Assembly (NCBI GenBank): GCA_963854835.1
Contig: OY978525.1
Location: forward strand, 72,122,628 to 72,186,627
DNA: 64,000 bases
DNA from: Megamerina dolium
Lineage: Eukaryota; Arthropoda; Insecta; Diptera; Megamerinidae
Reading direction: 5' to 3'
Shown: in pieces, positions 32,361-42,299 of the stretch
Layout of the letters: each line of letters opens with the position of its first letter
Position numbering within the stretch: the first letter of the stretch is position 1
Made by a program: the position numbers and the translations under genes
Notes under the pieces: generated by a model
The model's input: only the letters and a program-made list of their open reading frames with translations
What the model was told of the DNA's origin: nothing
Databases searched by the model: none

Positions 32361-32559
32361 CGTGGTCAGTTCGTAGAATAAATGACTAACCGTATAAGTA
32401 TTTATGGAAATACGTTAAACATCTTTAGAATGTCTAACACGTTTTTTTTTACAATTTTAGGATTTATAACACGTTTTTTGAACATTTTTAAAAATGTTAA
32501 AAATTTTAATATTTTTATAATAATACAATAATAATATAATATAATATTTTTATATTTTT

Positions 32560-32780
32560 TATTTAATATATTAATATGTTTAAAATATTATTTTTGAAAC
32601 ATATTTAAATCTTTTATTTTTTTTTTTTTAATTTTTATAACAAATAATGATAAAAATGTTGGAATAATAATATTCTAGGGGCATGTCGTGTAAAAAGTTC
32701 TTTGTGGATTTGAACCCACAAAATCAGTGCTTGTTAATGGTACTCAACTATTAACCAATTGAGCTAAATATTCACTTCGT
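32560..32780 (-). repeat. Polinton left terminal inverted repeat
   Basis: Complementary to 47018-47205 with about 80-90% match in the tRNA-like part and weaker match outward. The outermost bases are not defined. Confidence 0.65.
32695..32773 (-). tRNA. tRNA-like gene, left Polinton end
   Basis: Minus strand: box A TAGCTCAATTGG, box B GGTTCAAATCC and a T5 run directly after the acceptor-like 3' arm (AGAACTTTTT). About 93% like the copy at 47019-47097. The acceptor stem is weak here (GAATATT against AGAACTT) and box B has one change from consensus. D-, anticodon-like (CATT/AATG around AACAAGC-type loop) and T-arms can be drawn. No standard U33, so it may not be a decoding tRNA. It could be a tRNA relic, a SINE-like head or a viral-type tRNA. 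Confidence 0.6.
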
Positions 32781-33080
32781 GAATGGTTGACAAAGTCAGA
32801 ATAATCTCATATCTTCAACACATTTGAAGTTGTGTACTTTGTTGAAGTAAACAACGTTACTGAATATTAGGCTAAAAATAGATCACCGGTGCGCGATTTA
32901 TGTTATCAACCAATTGCTTCACAGTTATGTTTTTTGCTGATCTAAAAAAAATTATTCAACAATTTACTTAACGGAACCTTACTGACGTTGATTTATATAT
33001 GTAAAAAAAAATTTCGCGTCGGTCGGTGCGAGTATTTATGTTTAAAATAAAAATTTTACTTTATAAAATGTAATACATAA
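32770..33080. other. Polinton subterminal non-coding DNA
   Basis: Contains the hairpin ATTCACTTCGTGAAT at 32770-32784 beside the tRNA-like gene and AACTTCAAAT/ATTTGAAGTT-like short inverted sequence near 32815-32835. No gene seen. Confidence 0.4.
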
Positions 33081-33352
33081 ATAAAATAAAAAATATGTGG
33101 CATAATTATTTTAGCCGGTTCCGAACGGCAGAACTCTTGCGACATCACTTTTTCATAGCTTTGTCACAGAGTTCTTTTAGAAGCTTTTTCATGGCAAATT
33201 GTTACTGTCGGAAAAATTGCCAATTGCTTGCCGACAGGTGGGTACCGTTCGAAAGAAAAAATGTTTTCGATATTAAATTTGTTATGCATCAGCCGACCTA
33301 CGACCTACAGATCAGAAGGCCAACACACTAACCACTGAGCTACAGCACCCAC
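33080..33352 (-). mobile_element. tRNA-derived SINE, copy 3 (internal deletion)
   Basis: Reverse orientation, with head at 33352 and tail at 33080-33095. It is flanked by AATGTAATACATA at 33067-33079 and 33353-33365 (13-bp perfect target duplication). About 80 bp of the 3' body (the CTTTAAGCCCC region) are missing. Inserted in the Polinton end region. Confidence 0.92.
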
Positions 33353-33489
33353 AATGTAATACATATTATAAATATAAAAAATGTCTTTTATTCCATTGAT
33401 TGAAAAAATGTACTCAAACTTTTTTTATATCGTCCATCATTGCTTGCTTTCCTTTATCAATAACAATAAAACTAAATTAATATTTCCAT

Positions 33490-34010
33490 GATTCAATACA
33501 CATACTTTTAAATAAATTAAAATCAATATCACCCCAGTGGTCATCTAAAATATGGTTGGTATTAGTTTTTTCTTGCTTAAATAAAATTATAAAATTAGCA
33601 TTATCTCTAATTAATTGCTTAGGTATTTTGGAATATGTTTGAAACAATTAAAAATAAGAAATATTATTGTGTCTACCATAAGCAAAATAATTGGCAATTT
33701 TATTTTGTGGTTCAGTAGAAATATCATAAAATATTATTACAGTATATGGTTCAATATATTCAGGAGGTGATAAAGATTCAATTGATAAACATTTAATATC
33801 TTTTGGTTTCAAGTCATTGATAGTACAAACTTTATTAAATTGGTTAATAAAGGTTTTCAAGTATTTATATTTTTCTTGATCACATGTTTTTGAACAAATA
33901 ATAATATTGGAATGATTTATCTTTAATAAGATATTTAATAATACATTTATTTATCTTTCCGCAATTACTTGGCCCACAAATAATTTATCTGAAAATATTT
34001 GGAAATAATT
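33490..34010 (-). pseudogene. Polinton DNA-packaging ATPase (FtsK/HerA, A32-like)
   Basis: Minus strand. A Walker A region reads FVGPSNCGKIN near 33985-33950 (usual GPSNCGKT). After frameshifts, 33860-33648 holds NDLKPKDIKCLSIESLSPPE and VIIFYDIST (Walker B, Asp present) then IANYFAYGRHNNIS. In the next frame (33640-33490) come YSKIPKQLIRDNANFIILFK and DDHWGDIDFNLFK, the conserved C-terminus. Such ATPases pump DNA into the capsid. Nearly the whole domain is represented, but at least two frame breaks exist. Confident family call. Confidence 0.8.
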
Positions 34011-34119
34011 CATTCAATCTTTCTATTGGTTTATTAGAATCAAAATTTTTAATATTTAATTAGTTTTTAATAACTAAGACCTTAGTTCGAATATTACTCA
34101 TTTATTATATAAAAATATT

Positions 34120-34290
34120 TTTCCATTTGGAGACGGTTTGATTTTATCAAACATGTCTCTGAAAGAGACCGTGAACGAAGTTCACATATTTCAAAAGGAA
34201 ATGGTTCATAAAGTAAACATGTCTCCTTGGGAGACGGTTCGCGAAGTCAACCATTAGCGAAGTCAAATATTTGATGAAGTCAAACATGCA
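34120..34290. repeat. Array of short hairpins and MGAGAC/GAAGT repeats in Polinton
   Basis: Repeats of the type CATGTCTC...GGGAGACGGTT, GTTCACATATTTC, AAAGGAAATGG and GCGAAGTCAA alternate. Each contains small inverted repeats. The same style occurs at 46280-46345 and 46935-47020. No coding sense. Confidence 0.55.
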
Positions 34291-34299
34291 TTACTTGGT

Positions 34300-34910
34300 T
34301 AGTTAATGAATTATATGAATACGAAACATCACAAATAATTAGACAATGTACAATTGTATTAGCTGGGAATTTTTTCGTCCATTTAAACTCAATTTTAATA
34401 TCAATAGAAGCCTCTTTAATTACTTCATTTTGTTTAGAAGTATCAATGCAAATTATTGGATATTCTTTTAAAAATGTATCATAATTCTTTAAAATCTAGA
34501 AACATGTTTAAATTTTGTGTTATTTGAAATATTTTTATTAATCTCATGTTCAACTTCAATAGAAAATTTAACATGATAACATTATTTCATAAATTTTAAT
34601 AGGAACGTTATGATCATTTAAACAACTATCAATAATTAAACAATTTGAATCATTTGATCTAATTAATTCTAATTTTGATTAATTCTGAAAATAAAATTGT
34701 TTTAATCATCAAAAAATCCCATTAAAATGTATAATGGAATACTAACAGAAAAATGGCCTTTTTTTTATTAAAAACGTTACCTTTATTTACAATTTACCAC
34801 CCCGCATTATTTAATGCAAGATCATAATAAAATGATGCTAATCCTTTAATTGTTGTTGTTAAACCAGGATTTTCTATTTACATTTATTTATTTTCTATTT
34901 ATTTATAACT
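34300..34910 (-). pseudogene. Probable Polinton major capsid protein remnant
   Basis: Minus strand, mixed frames: GLASFYYDLALNNAGW near 34840, then KGHFSVSIPLYILMGFFDD near 34765-34705, followed by SNDSNCLIIDSCLNDHNVP and IKIYEIM (34660-34590), and EFKWTKKFPANTIVHCLII near 34390-34350. The F.V.IPL..LMGFF.D block and its place beside the packaging ATPase resemble the double-jelly-roll capsid protein of Polintons. Short indels in A/T runs break it repeatedly. Moderate call; it could be another virion protein. Confidence 0.42.
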
Positions 34911-35139
34911 TTTTGATTCAATCTCTTTCTCAGTAAAAACTTCAGCAATATATTTCATTATATTTTTAGTCCTCGGATTGTATTCATATTTATCTATTGT
35001 TTCTAACATAAATAATTGTTTCTAACATCGATTGTTTCTAACATAATTTTGGACAATTGTGGAATTTACGCAATCTTCAGATTTATATTATTTGTAGATA
35101 TAAACATAAATAAGAAAATAAAAATTTATTAGGAGAAAA

Positions 35140-35400
35140 CTATACATTTTTTTAGAGGTAAATTACCTATAGATTTGCTTAATCTTGAAATAGATCAAGA
35201 ATTCAAAAATATCAACTCTAATAAAGTAAGAAGTGTTAATGAAGAACACAGAAGTAGCTTTTCAGGATCTCTCATAGATGGGTATAATAATAGTTAATAT
35301 TCTAAAGAAATTAAAAAATTTGAAAAAGAGATAGAAAAACTAAATATTGATTCAAAATTAATCACTGATGAAAATCGTATAGAACATAAGCTTAATTAAT
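35140..35400 (+). pseudogene. Unrecognised Polinton ORF remnant
   Basis: Plus strand reads FFRGKLPIDLLNLEIDQEFK, NINSNKVRSVNEEHRSSFSG and SLIDGYNNS before a stop, then KKFEKEIEKLNIDSKLIT. Charged and helix-prone. I do not recognise the family. Its place between capsid-like and phospholipase-like remnants suggests a structural or DNA-binding Polinton protein. Confidence 0.35.
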
Positions 35401-35479
35401 AATTTACAAAATAAAATATCAAGTTTAAAAAAGTTAAATTTTAAAAGTTAAAATATATTAATTTAATAAGTAGTTAACT

Positions 35480-35845
35480 AGTGGGTGCCGTAGCTCAGTG
35501 GTTAGTGTGTTGGCCTTCTGATCTGTAGGTCGTGGTCCAATTCCCGGCTGATGCATAACATATTTAATATCGAAAAGATTTTTCTTTTGAACGGTACCCA
35601 CCTGTCGGCAAGCAATTGGCAATTCTTCCGACAGTAATAACTTACCATGAAAAAGCTTCTAAAAGAACTCTGTGACAAAGCTCAGAAAAAGTAATGTCAC
35701 AAGGGTTCTGCCGTTCGGAACCGGCTAAAATAAGTAGGTCTCTTCTAATACTGTCCAAAATTTAGCACGCATGACAGTAATGGTAGAGAAGCTCGGCCAA
35801 TGAGCCCTTCGGGGCTTTAAGTTCCAAATATTAATCTTTTTTTTT
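35480..35845 (+). mobile_element. tRNA-derived SINE, copy 4
   Basis: Full-length head to tail. Flanked by TAGTTAACT at 35471-35479 and 35846-35854. Inserted between Polinton gene remnants. Confidence 0.92.
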
Positions 35846-35924
35846 TAGTTAACTTTTTTATTTAAATAAATGGTTCGATATTATGGTAAATAAACAGTTT
35901 TTTAAATCATCTTCGATTTGAATT

Positions 35925-36245
35925 ACATAGTCCTGGTTATTTAGGACCAGGTACTAATATACATTTGAAAGAAGAACAGGGTATTCAACCAATTAATAAA
36001 TTAGATGAAGCTGCTATAGAACACGACATTGTATATTCAAAAAGTAAAAATAATAAAAAAAACATGAAGCTGATGAGATTTTGGAAAATAAAGCATGGTC
36101 AAGAGTTTTAGCCAAAGATGCTTGTTTATCAGAAAAAGTAAATGGTTATTTAGCAACAAATGCAATGAAATTCAAAAGGAAAATGGGAATGGGAATTAAT
36201 AATCAAAATAATATTAATCAAAATGAAATGGAAGGTATATTAAAT
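35925..36245 (+). pseudogene. Polinton protein with parvovirus-VP1u-like phospholipase A2 fold
   Basis: The plus strand has HSPGYLGPGTNIHLKEEQ (Ca-binding YxGPG loop), PINKLDEAAIEHDIVYSKSK (catalytic His-Asp pair in EHDIVY) and, after a +1 shift at the A-run near 36060, HEADEILENKAWSRVLAKD and NGYLATNAMKFKRKMGMGI. This order (YLGPG, D.AA..HD..Y, H.AD..L..KAW.RV.A.D) is that of the virion-associated phospholipase domain, which helps parvoviruses cross endosomal membranes. Similar domains occur in Polinton-like elements. Frameshifted, so non-functional as is. Confidence 0.7.
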
Positions 36246-36534
36246 ATCCAATATTTCTAAATGAAAATCAACAAAAACAAATTTATGATGCAATGAAAAA
36301 TAAAAGAAATATAACTATAAAATTAGAACCAATTCATTTACAAAGAACAAAAGAAAATCTAATGAATGAAACATATTTACCACTAACTGGAAAACAAATT
36401 AAATCCACCAAAAAGAATGGGAACTTTAATACTATTTTTATTTTAAAATTACCCAAATCTTAATTGCAAAGATTTAATAATGAAAAGATTGGTGGGTTTT
36501 TACCAGTATTATTACCACTTATTCCAATGCAATT
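36246..36534 (+). pseudogene. Polinton minor-capsid-like remnant
   Basis: FLNENQQKQIYDAMKNKRN, ITIKLEPIHLQRTKENLMNE, YLPLTGKQIKSTKKNG and, past a stop, EKIGGFLPVLLPLIPMQF. A short basic protein ending in a Gly/Leu/Pro hydrophobic GGFLP-type segment often follows the phospholipase-like gene in Polintons. It is cut at 36535 by a hairpin and gypsy sequence. Confidence 0.45.
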
Positions 36535-36566
36535 CTGTGCAATTCCGTATTGACGGAATTGCACAG
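36535..36566. repeat. Perfect 14-bp hairpin at Polinton-gypsy junction
   Basis: CTGTGCAATTCCGT, loop ATTG, ACGGAATTGCACAG. It lies exactly where Polinton sequence passes into the gypsy gag fragment. Confidence 0.9.
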
Positions 36567-36966
36567 ACCGACCGACGATGCTTATAACTTGGTGCTAAGT
36601 AAGAAATTCGCTAACATAGAAGAATTGTATACACTTCTGCGAAACACATATTTGAAGCCCGTTCGCCTGGAATCGGTCACATACCAAATACAAGAAGCAC
36701 GCCAACTACCTCAGGAAGATATAAGTGTTTTTGCGAGGAGATTAAGTGATTTAACGTCCACGGCGATACAGTGTATTAAGAATATATACGGTGGGATCGG
36801 GGACCAAGCGTTGTTAAAAGAGCTAGAGGAATATGCGAGGACATCTTTTATATCAGGCCTTCAAGACCCATTGTTAAAAACTCATATGCTAGGTAAGACG
36901 GGCACGTTAGAAAAATTAGTAGAGGAGGCCGTAAATACGGGTATTTTGCTGGAAAGAGGACAATGA
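36550..36966 (+). pseudogene. Ty3/gypsy gag, capsid part
   Basis: An open frame of 138 codons: VLSKKFANIEELYTLLRNTY, RQLPQEDISVFARRLSDLT, SFISGLQDPLLKTHMLGK and LEKLVEEAVNTGI, a Retrotrans_gag-like helical capsid. The start codon lies in the junction hairpin and is unlikely to be original; the N-terminus is missing. A stop at 36964 separates it from the zinc-knuckle part by 15 bp, so a single change may have split one gag gene. Confidence 0.75.
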
Positions 36967-36981
36967 CTCCATCAGTTTAAT

Positions 36982-37458
36982 ATGGGAGCACTATATTCAA
37001 ACGACGATCACCAGACTGAGGCCAGTAATACAGTGGCATTTCACCAGAACAGAAATGACAAGATGCCATTCGGAATGAACAAATACCAAAATAATAAGGT
37101 AAGACCCCAAAATAGCCAAAGGAAAGTTCCTACCTGCTCCTTCTGCGACAAAAAAGGGCACTCCAGAGACGACTGTTTTAAGAGAAAAAACATGCCCTAT
37201 TGCATAAAGTGTAAAAAATACGGACATGAGTTCAATTTGTCATGCACACCTTTTAGCAACTACAGGTCACAAGGAAAAGGCAATCAAACATCTGCACCTA
37301 CTAAGGGAGGTCAAGAAAGCAAAGGCCCTAATTGCGCAAATTCGGAGACCAAATGTTTTTTCTGTAAGAAGCCGGGACACAGGATCGCCGACTGTTATAA
37401 ACGCAAAGAATCGGAAAAAACCCAGGGAAATTACGGGGGGGCCAGGTACGGCCAATAA
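36982..37458 (+). pseudogene. Ty3/gypsy gag, nucleocapsid with zinc knuckles
   Basis: Contains CSFCDKKGHSRDDC, CIKCKKYGHEFNLSC and CFFCKKPGHRIADC, three CCHC-type zinc knuckles in a Lys/Arg/Gln/Asn-rich protein. Continuous with the capsid part apart from one stop. The nucleocapsid packages element RNA. Confidence 0.85.
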
Positions 37459-37499
37459 ACTGGGAACCCCAAAATTTTGCTAAAAGTAGGCCAGTTGAA

Positions 37500-38290
37500 A
37501 TGGAAGGTGTCAGTTATGCGTCCATAGAGATTGTTGACACACACTCCAAGTTAGATAGCAAGATGGCGGAAGTTGGTAGTCAAGCGTCCAGGGGGATTGT
37601 TGAACCATATTTTCCATCCAGTAATAACAAACATGGCTACTCTTTGGGAGTCTCTGATGTAGATGATGTGTTCATTGAGTTTCCGTGTGAGGAAGCACAA
37701 AATGGAAAACTCATTTTACTTGTAGATTCTGGGGCAGATACCAGTTTAATAAAGTGATCAGTAATTAATGAATCTGTTAGCAAAAAGCGACATTTAAGGA
37801 AAAATCTTAGTGGTGCATTCGGAGTATTTGTCACCACATTAGGGTTAATAGCAGTCCAACATGAGAGGACGAAATATTTGGTTTTAGAACTACACTTAAT
37901 CTCTGAAGAGAGAGGGATACCTGCTGATGGTATCCTAGGTAGAGACAATTTATGGAACCGATCGGTTATAAATACTATTAAAAAGAAGCTGATTTTCTTC
38001 GGTGAACGAAAACAGCATTTGATGACTTTACCTCTCAAACCGTTGAACGAGGGTAATAGAATACTACACACCAGTGAGATTGTAGTACCTGGGAGAACTG
38101 TACTACAAGGTAGTACAGTAGTACAAGGTAGTACAGTAGTACAGAGGTAGTCCCCATGAAAGTAAATACAAATTTCGAAACAATTATAGCAGAGAAACAG
38201 GAAGTATCTCCTGGAATATATTTAGGGGAGACATTGGGCAGTGTGACGGACAACACAGTTTTTGTCCCAATTCTCAATACGAATATAGAT
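37500..38290 (+). pseudogene. Gypsy aspartic protease and downstream linker
   Basis: LILLVDSGADTSLIK at 37710-37757 carries the active-site DSGA. After a stop, HEFxLELHLISEERGIPADGI-like and ILGRDNLWN (37930-37965) give the flap and GRD/W end. Then RTVLQGSTVVQGSTVVQ comes from an 18-bp tandem repeat (38098-38147), followed by NTNFETIIAEKQEVSPGIYL (38165-38225), typical of the PR-RT linker in gypsy elements. RT is absent; Polinton sequence resumes near 38290. No LTR on either side. Confidence 0.75.
38098..38147. repeat. 18-bp tandem repeat (about 2.7 copies)
   Basis: GTAGTACAAGGTAGTACA-type units in the gypsy PR-RT linker. In frame, adding VVQGST. Confidence 0.8.
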
Positions 38291-38555
38291 TCATATATTG
38301 TAAATAATAAGATTAAAATTAATATAATTAAATTTAATCATTTAGAACACGAAGAATACGACACGGCTGATAAAATAAATAACATTTATTATATAAAGCT
38401 TATAGTGATAAAAAGGCTAATGTTAAATTACTAGAAGAAATAATTCGTCATAATTAGAAGAACAAAATGTAAAAGGTGGTAATGGATTACTTCTTAAAAA
38501 ATCTGGTAATGGTCTACTACTTAAAAAAAATTGATTTTGGATTGATTCCTATTAA
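38291..38555 (+). other. Polinton AT-rich coding remnant
   Basis: A run encoding GGNGLLLKKSGNGLLLKKN near 38476-38532 (two repeats) precedes the protease. Otherwise unrecognised. Confidence 0.35.
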
Positions 38556-38850
38556 ACTATTAAGTAATTATGATTTTTAAAAATATGCTAGAAAATTCAA
38601 TATTCCAAATTTTGGAGGTGTTTTTATGAAATATAGGTTACCAAAAAAGATAAAAGAAATTGAATGTGGAATAATAAATTTAGATAATAATGATGGTAAT
38701 GGTACTCATTGGGTAGCATATACAAATAATAATTATGTTGTATATTATGATTCATTTGCTTTAAATAAAATACCTATATTAGTTGAAAAATATTTTAAAA
38801 CTAATGAATATACAATTATCTTTAATAATAATATTGACCAAGAAATATAA
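38556..38850 (+). pseudogene. Polinton adenain-like cysteine protease, 3'-truncated
   Basis: KYARKFNIPNFGGVFMKYRL leads into LPKKIKEIECGIINLDNNDG, then GTHWVAYTNNNYVVYYDSFA (catalytic His in GTHWVAY, acidic partner in YYDSF) and an EYTIIFNNN end. The Cys-containing NCGH..C segment is lost at 38850, where the LOA element begins. This enzyme family processes capsid proteins in adenoviruses and Polintons. Confident family call, dead copy. Confidence 0.82.
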
Positions 38851-39960
38851 ACACCGGTTCTGCAAGAGCCTCTTGCATGGCAGATCCGCTTCTTGCCAGT
38901 TCGTCGGCTTTTTCGTTTCCATCTATGTTCCGGTGTCCTAAGACCCAGATTAATGAAACGTTGTGCCCTTCGCTGAGTGTATTGAGACTCCTTCTACTTT
39001 GTTCCACTAGGGAGGAGGAAATAAATGCTGAGTTCAAGGCCTGAATTGCAGCTTGGCTGTCCGATAGTATAGCTATGTTGAGCTTGAATCTGAAGGCTCC
39101 GACTACCGCTGCACATGCTAACCTTTGTATACTGCTAAGTTTGTTAATGGTGTAGGCCTTATCCAAAACCTTCCACCAAACAACCGAGCCGTACGATAAA
39201 ATTGGACGTACAGCCGTTTTGTACATCCATAAAGTAAGTTTTGGTTGCAGACCCCATTTCCTTCCAATTACTCTTTTGCAAGTATAGAGGGCAATACAAC
39301 CCTTCTTTACCCGGTTTTCAGTATTCAACCTCCAGCTAAGCTTGGAGTCCAAAATAACCCCCAAGTATTTAGCACTAGAAGAAAGATTTAAGGTTTGATG
39401 GTTGAATTAAGCCAAGTCAAATTTGGGTATTTTGATTCTGTTGGTGAAAAGCATCAGTTCTGTTTTATCCGGCTTCAACCTTAGGCCACACTTGATAGTC
39501 CAAGAGCTGAGCTCGTCTAACGCCCATTGCGTGATCCCACTGATGGTGCCAGGACACAGCCCTGACACAATTAATACCATATCATCGGTATACGCCACCG
39601 CTATGACACCCCTTCTATTCAGTTTTATTAGGATGTTGCTTATTACGCATAGCCAAAGAAGAGGGGAAATCACCCCCCTTGTGGGGTTACCCTTTTGACT
39701 AGCTTTGTTATTGAGATATTACCCATGTTAGCACTTATGACCCTAGCCACTAGCATAGAAATAATCCAATCTGTAACACAGTTGTCCACTCCTATTTCTG
39801 TCAACGCCCGTTTGTTAGATTCTGTGCTAACATTGTTGAATGCACCCTAATGTCCAAGAAGCTAGCCATGGTGTATTGTTTGTGGTCCAGAAATCCCTTA
39901 ATTGTTTGCACTACCTCATGGAGAGCCGTTTCTGTCGACTTCCCCTTTCGGTATGCATAC
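38851..39960 (-). pseudogene. LOA-type RT and RNase H
   Basis: Minus strand: KRVTPQGG near 39695, ISPLLWLCVISNILIKLNRR, VIAVAYTDDMVLIVSG (catalytic box YTDD instead of YADD), LKPDKTELMLFTNR, then GVILDSKLSWRLNTENRVKK and VRPILSYGSVVWW (thumb). RNase H follows in frame: LNIAILSDSQAAIQAL (catalytic Asp) and LIWVLGHRNIDGNEKADELA (late His/Asp). The first RNase H Asp and Glu region is deleted (jump from AAVVGAFR to FKLNIAILSD). Breaks near 39400 and 39700. Confidence 0.85.
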
Positions 39961-40950
39961 TACTCGGTCATACTACTTCTGCTTTCGTATTGATTGCATC
40001 CTGAAAAATGAGTGTTTATGAGTAGTTCTAGGGATTCTTCTGCCGTTTCCGCCCAAGTTCCATCTTGCTTCCTAATCCAAGAAGCACTCGAATGGTCTTT
40101 GGATAGGATACGGTTCAGTCTCGCTGAATCTTTGGTAGATTCAATGGGCGTGCCAGCCCTTCTTTTTGGCGCTCCTAATAGCTTTCTTGTACAGCACCGG
40201 CTTTGTTTGTACAATTGCCAATTTCTAGTGGAGTAGCTGATGTTGTAATCTGCTCTTGCTTTCTTCCTTAGTTCTGAGAGTTCTTGGCTCCACCAAGGGG
40301 GGAAGGTTCTTTTGCTATATTTCAGTGGGCACGACATTTTAAAGGCCTTACCGAAAGCTTTTTCCAATTTTTCGACCCTACTGTTTAGTGACTCAATGGA
40401 TGTTATTCTATGAATGGGAGCCTCTCCTATTTTATTTCTAACTAAATTTTCAAACCACGCCCAGTTAGTTCTATGGGGATTACGGTGTGGCAAGGGTGGG
40501 TCCACCTTAAGATCCAAATCGTAGAGTATCCATCTATGCTCCGAGAAAAAATTTTCGCTGAAGACTCTCCAATTAGAGGTTAGCGATAGTCTGCTAACCT
40601 CTTCAGGCGTCGCAGGTTTTTCGTGTGCCATGTATACTGATGCGACCCGTAGTGTGACGCCGTCAGCTACTAGGTCTGCAACCATTACATCCTTTGAACT
40701 GTCCAATGGGATTAGTAAAATATTTAAGTGTTTTTTTTTTTTTTAGCTATAGTACATGATCTAGGCCTACCTTGGATCCGTTTATAGAGTACATTGTAGA
40801 TTTCCCTGGAAATCCTTTGATCTCGGTGCCCCGCACCCAGGGTTCCTGGACAATGGCTATATCTACGTCTTCCTCTACCAGGAAGATGGCAAGGTTGTCC
40901 GTAGCAGCTCGAGAATGCTGCAAGTTAATTTGGACAACCTTGATGACCAT
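39960..40950 (-). pseudogene. LOA-type endonuclease start and linker, catalytic core deleted (left)
   Basis: KVVQINLQHSRAATDNLAIF then DIAIVQEPWVRGTEIKGFPG (first endonuclease strands with catalytic Glu), a poly-A/T run at 40732-40744 with a frame break, VTLRVASVYMAHEKPATPEE, then LTSNWRVFSENFFSEHRWIL joins directly to the linker. The GDxN and SDH-type catalytic residues expected between SNW and VFS are absent, implying a deletion of roughly 100 codons. The linker has FPPWWSQELSELRKKARADY and SWIRKQDGTWAETAEESLEL, typical of I/LOA elements. Confidence 0.8.
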
Positions 40951-41244
40951 AGTTAGACGTCATTTGTTTCGGTGATGTCATCTAGCTGTACCCTTCCAAC
41001 AGCTCTACGGCCCCATCGGCTATATTCTACTGCTCTCCCTCCGGGTTCGCAGAACGGAATATTTTTTTTTGGCATTCCGCATGGCAAACCAAAGTTTATT
41101 TTCCGCTTTTTCTAGCGGTTCCAGGGTCTCTTCTGTAATGAGCAGAAGGAACGACGAACTATTATTTTTCGAAGCCTCCACTTTGGTGACTGACCAGTCA
41201 GTCATCGGAATAGCGCGATTGTGTACCTGTAGGTATTGATTCAG

Positions 41245-41466
41245 CTAGTTGCCATCAAACTCCATGATTGGTATCCATATACTCGGCCTGGGCCGGCGAG
41301 GTATCTCGCTGGATGGGATGGTCTTGAGCCTCAAGCCTTGGATTCTGGCAACCACGCCGTTAAGGAATGCTAAAGAGTCCTGATCGCCGCATTTGATGAT
41401 CCTATAACCGCGGACAACCTCCGCTGAGTCGAAACGTAGTGGCTCACCCTCTGGGTTTGCCATCAC
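41245..41466 (-). pseudogene. LOA ORF1 C-terminal part (DUF4780-like), left
   Basis: FDSAEVVRGYRIIKCGDQDS, LAFLNGVVARIQGLRLKTIP and IPRRPRPSIWIPIMEF. The pattern (a GYRII..CGD..S start and P.IW.P end) matches DUF4780-like ORF1 domains. Identical peptide on the right arm at 43550-43771. Confidence 0.7.
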
Positions 41467-41821
41467 ATGATCGACGACGATTCGAGACAGACGTGCAAAG
41501 ATTTCGCCCTACTTGTCCAATTTGGAAACCCTAACAAACTGAACTGCTAGATCACTTCTCTAAGCGTGGAGGTGATCACAAAAGTTATCTCACTTTGAGG
41601 AGATTTGTTACATCTGTCATCGATCAATGTTCGTTCCGAGATCTCCAATCAACATTCCACATGCAATACAACATTGGTCATTCCTCCTCAAGGGCTCCTT
41701 TTCACTAGTGTGAACGTTAACCTCCCACTTAAATTTCCCACTTTTCCTGTTGGTGTATCAACGCACATACGTGCATAGGAATTTTAATTACTTTTAAGAT
41801 TAGTATAAGTTATATGTGGTT

Positions 41822-42180
41822 GTGGGTGCCGTAGCTCAGTGGTTAGTGTGTTATTCTGATCTGTAGGTCGTGGGTACAATCCCTGACTGCAGCATAACAA
41901 ATTTCATATCGAAAAGATTTTTCTTTCGAACGGTACCCACCCGTCGGCAAGCAATTGGCAATTCTTCCGACAGTAAAAATTTGCCATGAAAAAACTTCTA
42001 AAAGAACTATGTGACAAAGCTATGAAAAAGTGATGTCGCAAGAGTTCTGCCATTCGGATCCAGCTAAAATAAGTAGGTCTCTCCTAATACTGTCCAAAAT
42101 TTAACACACACACCAGTGATGGAGGACAAGCTCGCCCAAAGAGCCCTTCGGGGCTTTAAGTGCCACACATTTATTTTATT
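41822..42180 (+). mobile_element. tRNA-derived SINE, copy 5 (left arm)
   Basis: Head at 41823, tail at 42172-42180; a short deletion in the head ('GTGTTATTCTGATC', missing GGCCT). Mirror copy at 42841-43193 has the same deletion, so both descend from one insertion. It sits in BEL 3' sequence. Confidence 0.9.
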
Positions 42181-42299
42181 ATTTGTTTATTATACTGTAT
42201 TTTTATTTTAATTTTAATTTATTTCTTCCCACTCCCTTCATATCGGGTTAGGTTCCGTCTCTTTTGCAGTATTCCTGCATGGGGATCGGAATGTCTACG

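Larger units (their letters stand above)
38851..41560 (-). mobile_element. LOA-type non-LTR retrotransposon, left copy
   Basis: Minus strand: ORF1 end (41466-41245), endonuclease start (40950-40747), post-endonuclease linker (40706-39960), RT (39960-39130), RNase H (39120-38851). The segment from 39726 upward forms the left arm of the 2.5-kb inverted repeat. The endonuclease lacks its catalytic middle. Inserted in the Polinton protease region. Confidence 0.8.
39726..42299 (+). repeat. Left arm of 2.5-kb inverted repeat
   Basis: Complementary to 42717-45191 at very high identity. Contains LOA (minus), BEL 3' region and SINE copy 5. It carries about 97 bp near 40970-41067 that the right arm lacks. 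Confidence 0.9.

Noticed and set aside
38098..38147. CRISPR-like short repeats
   Set aside because: Direct 18-bp tandem repeat without spacers, in a eukaryotic retroelement.
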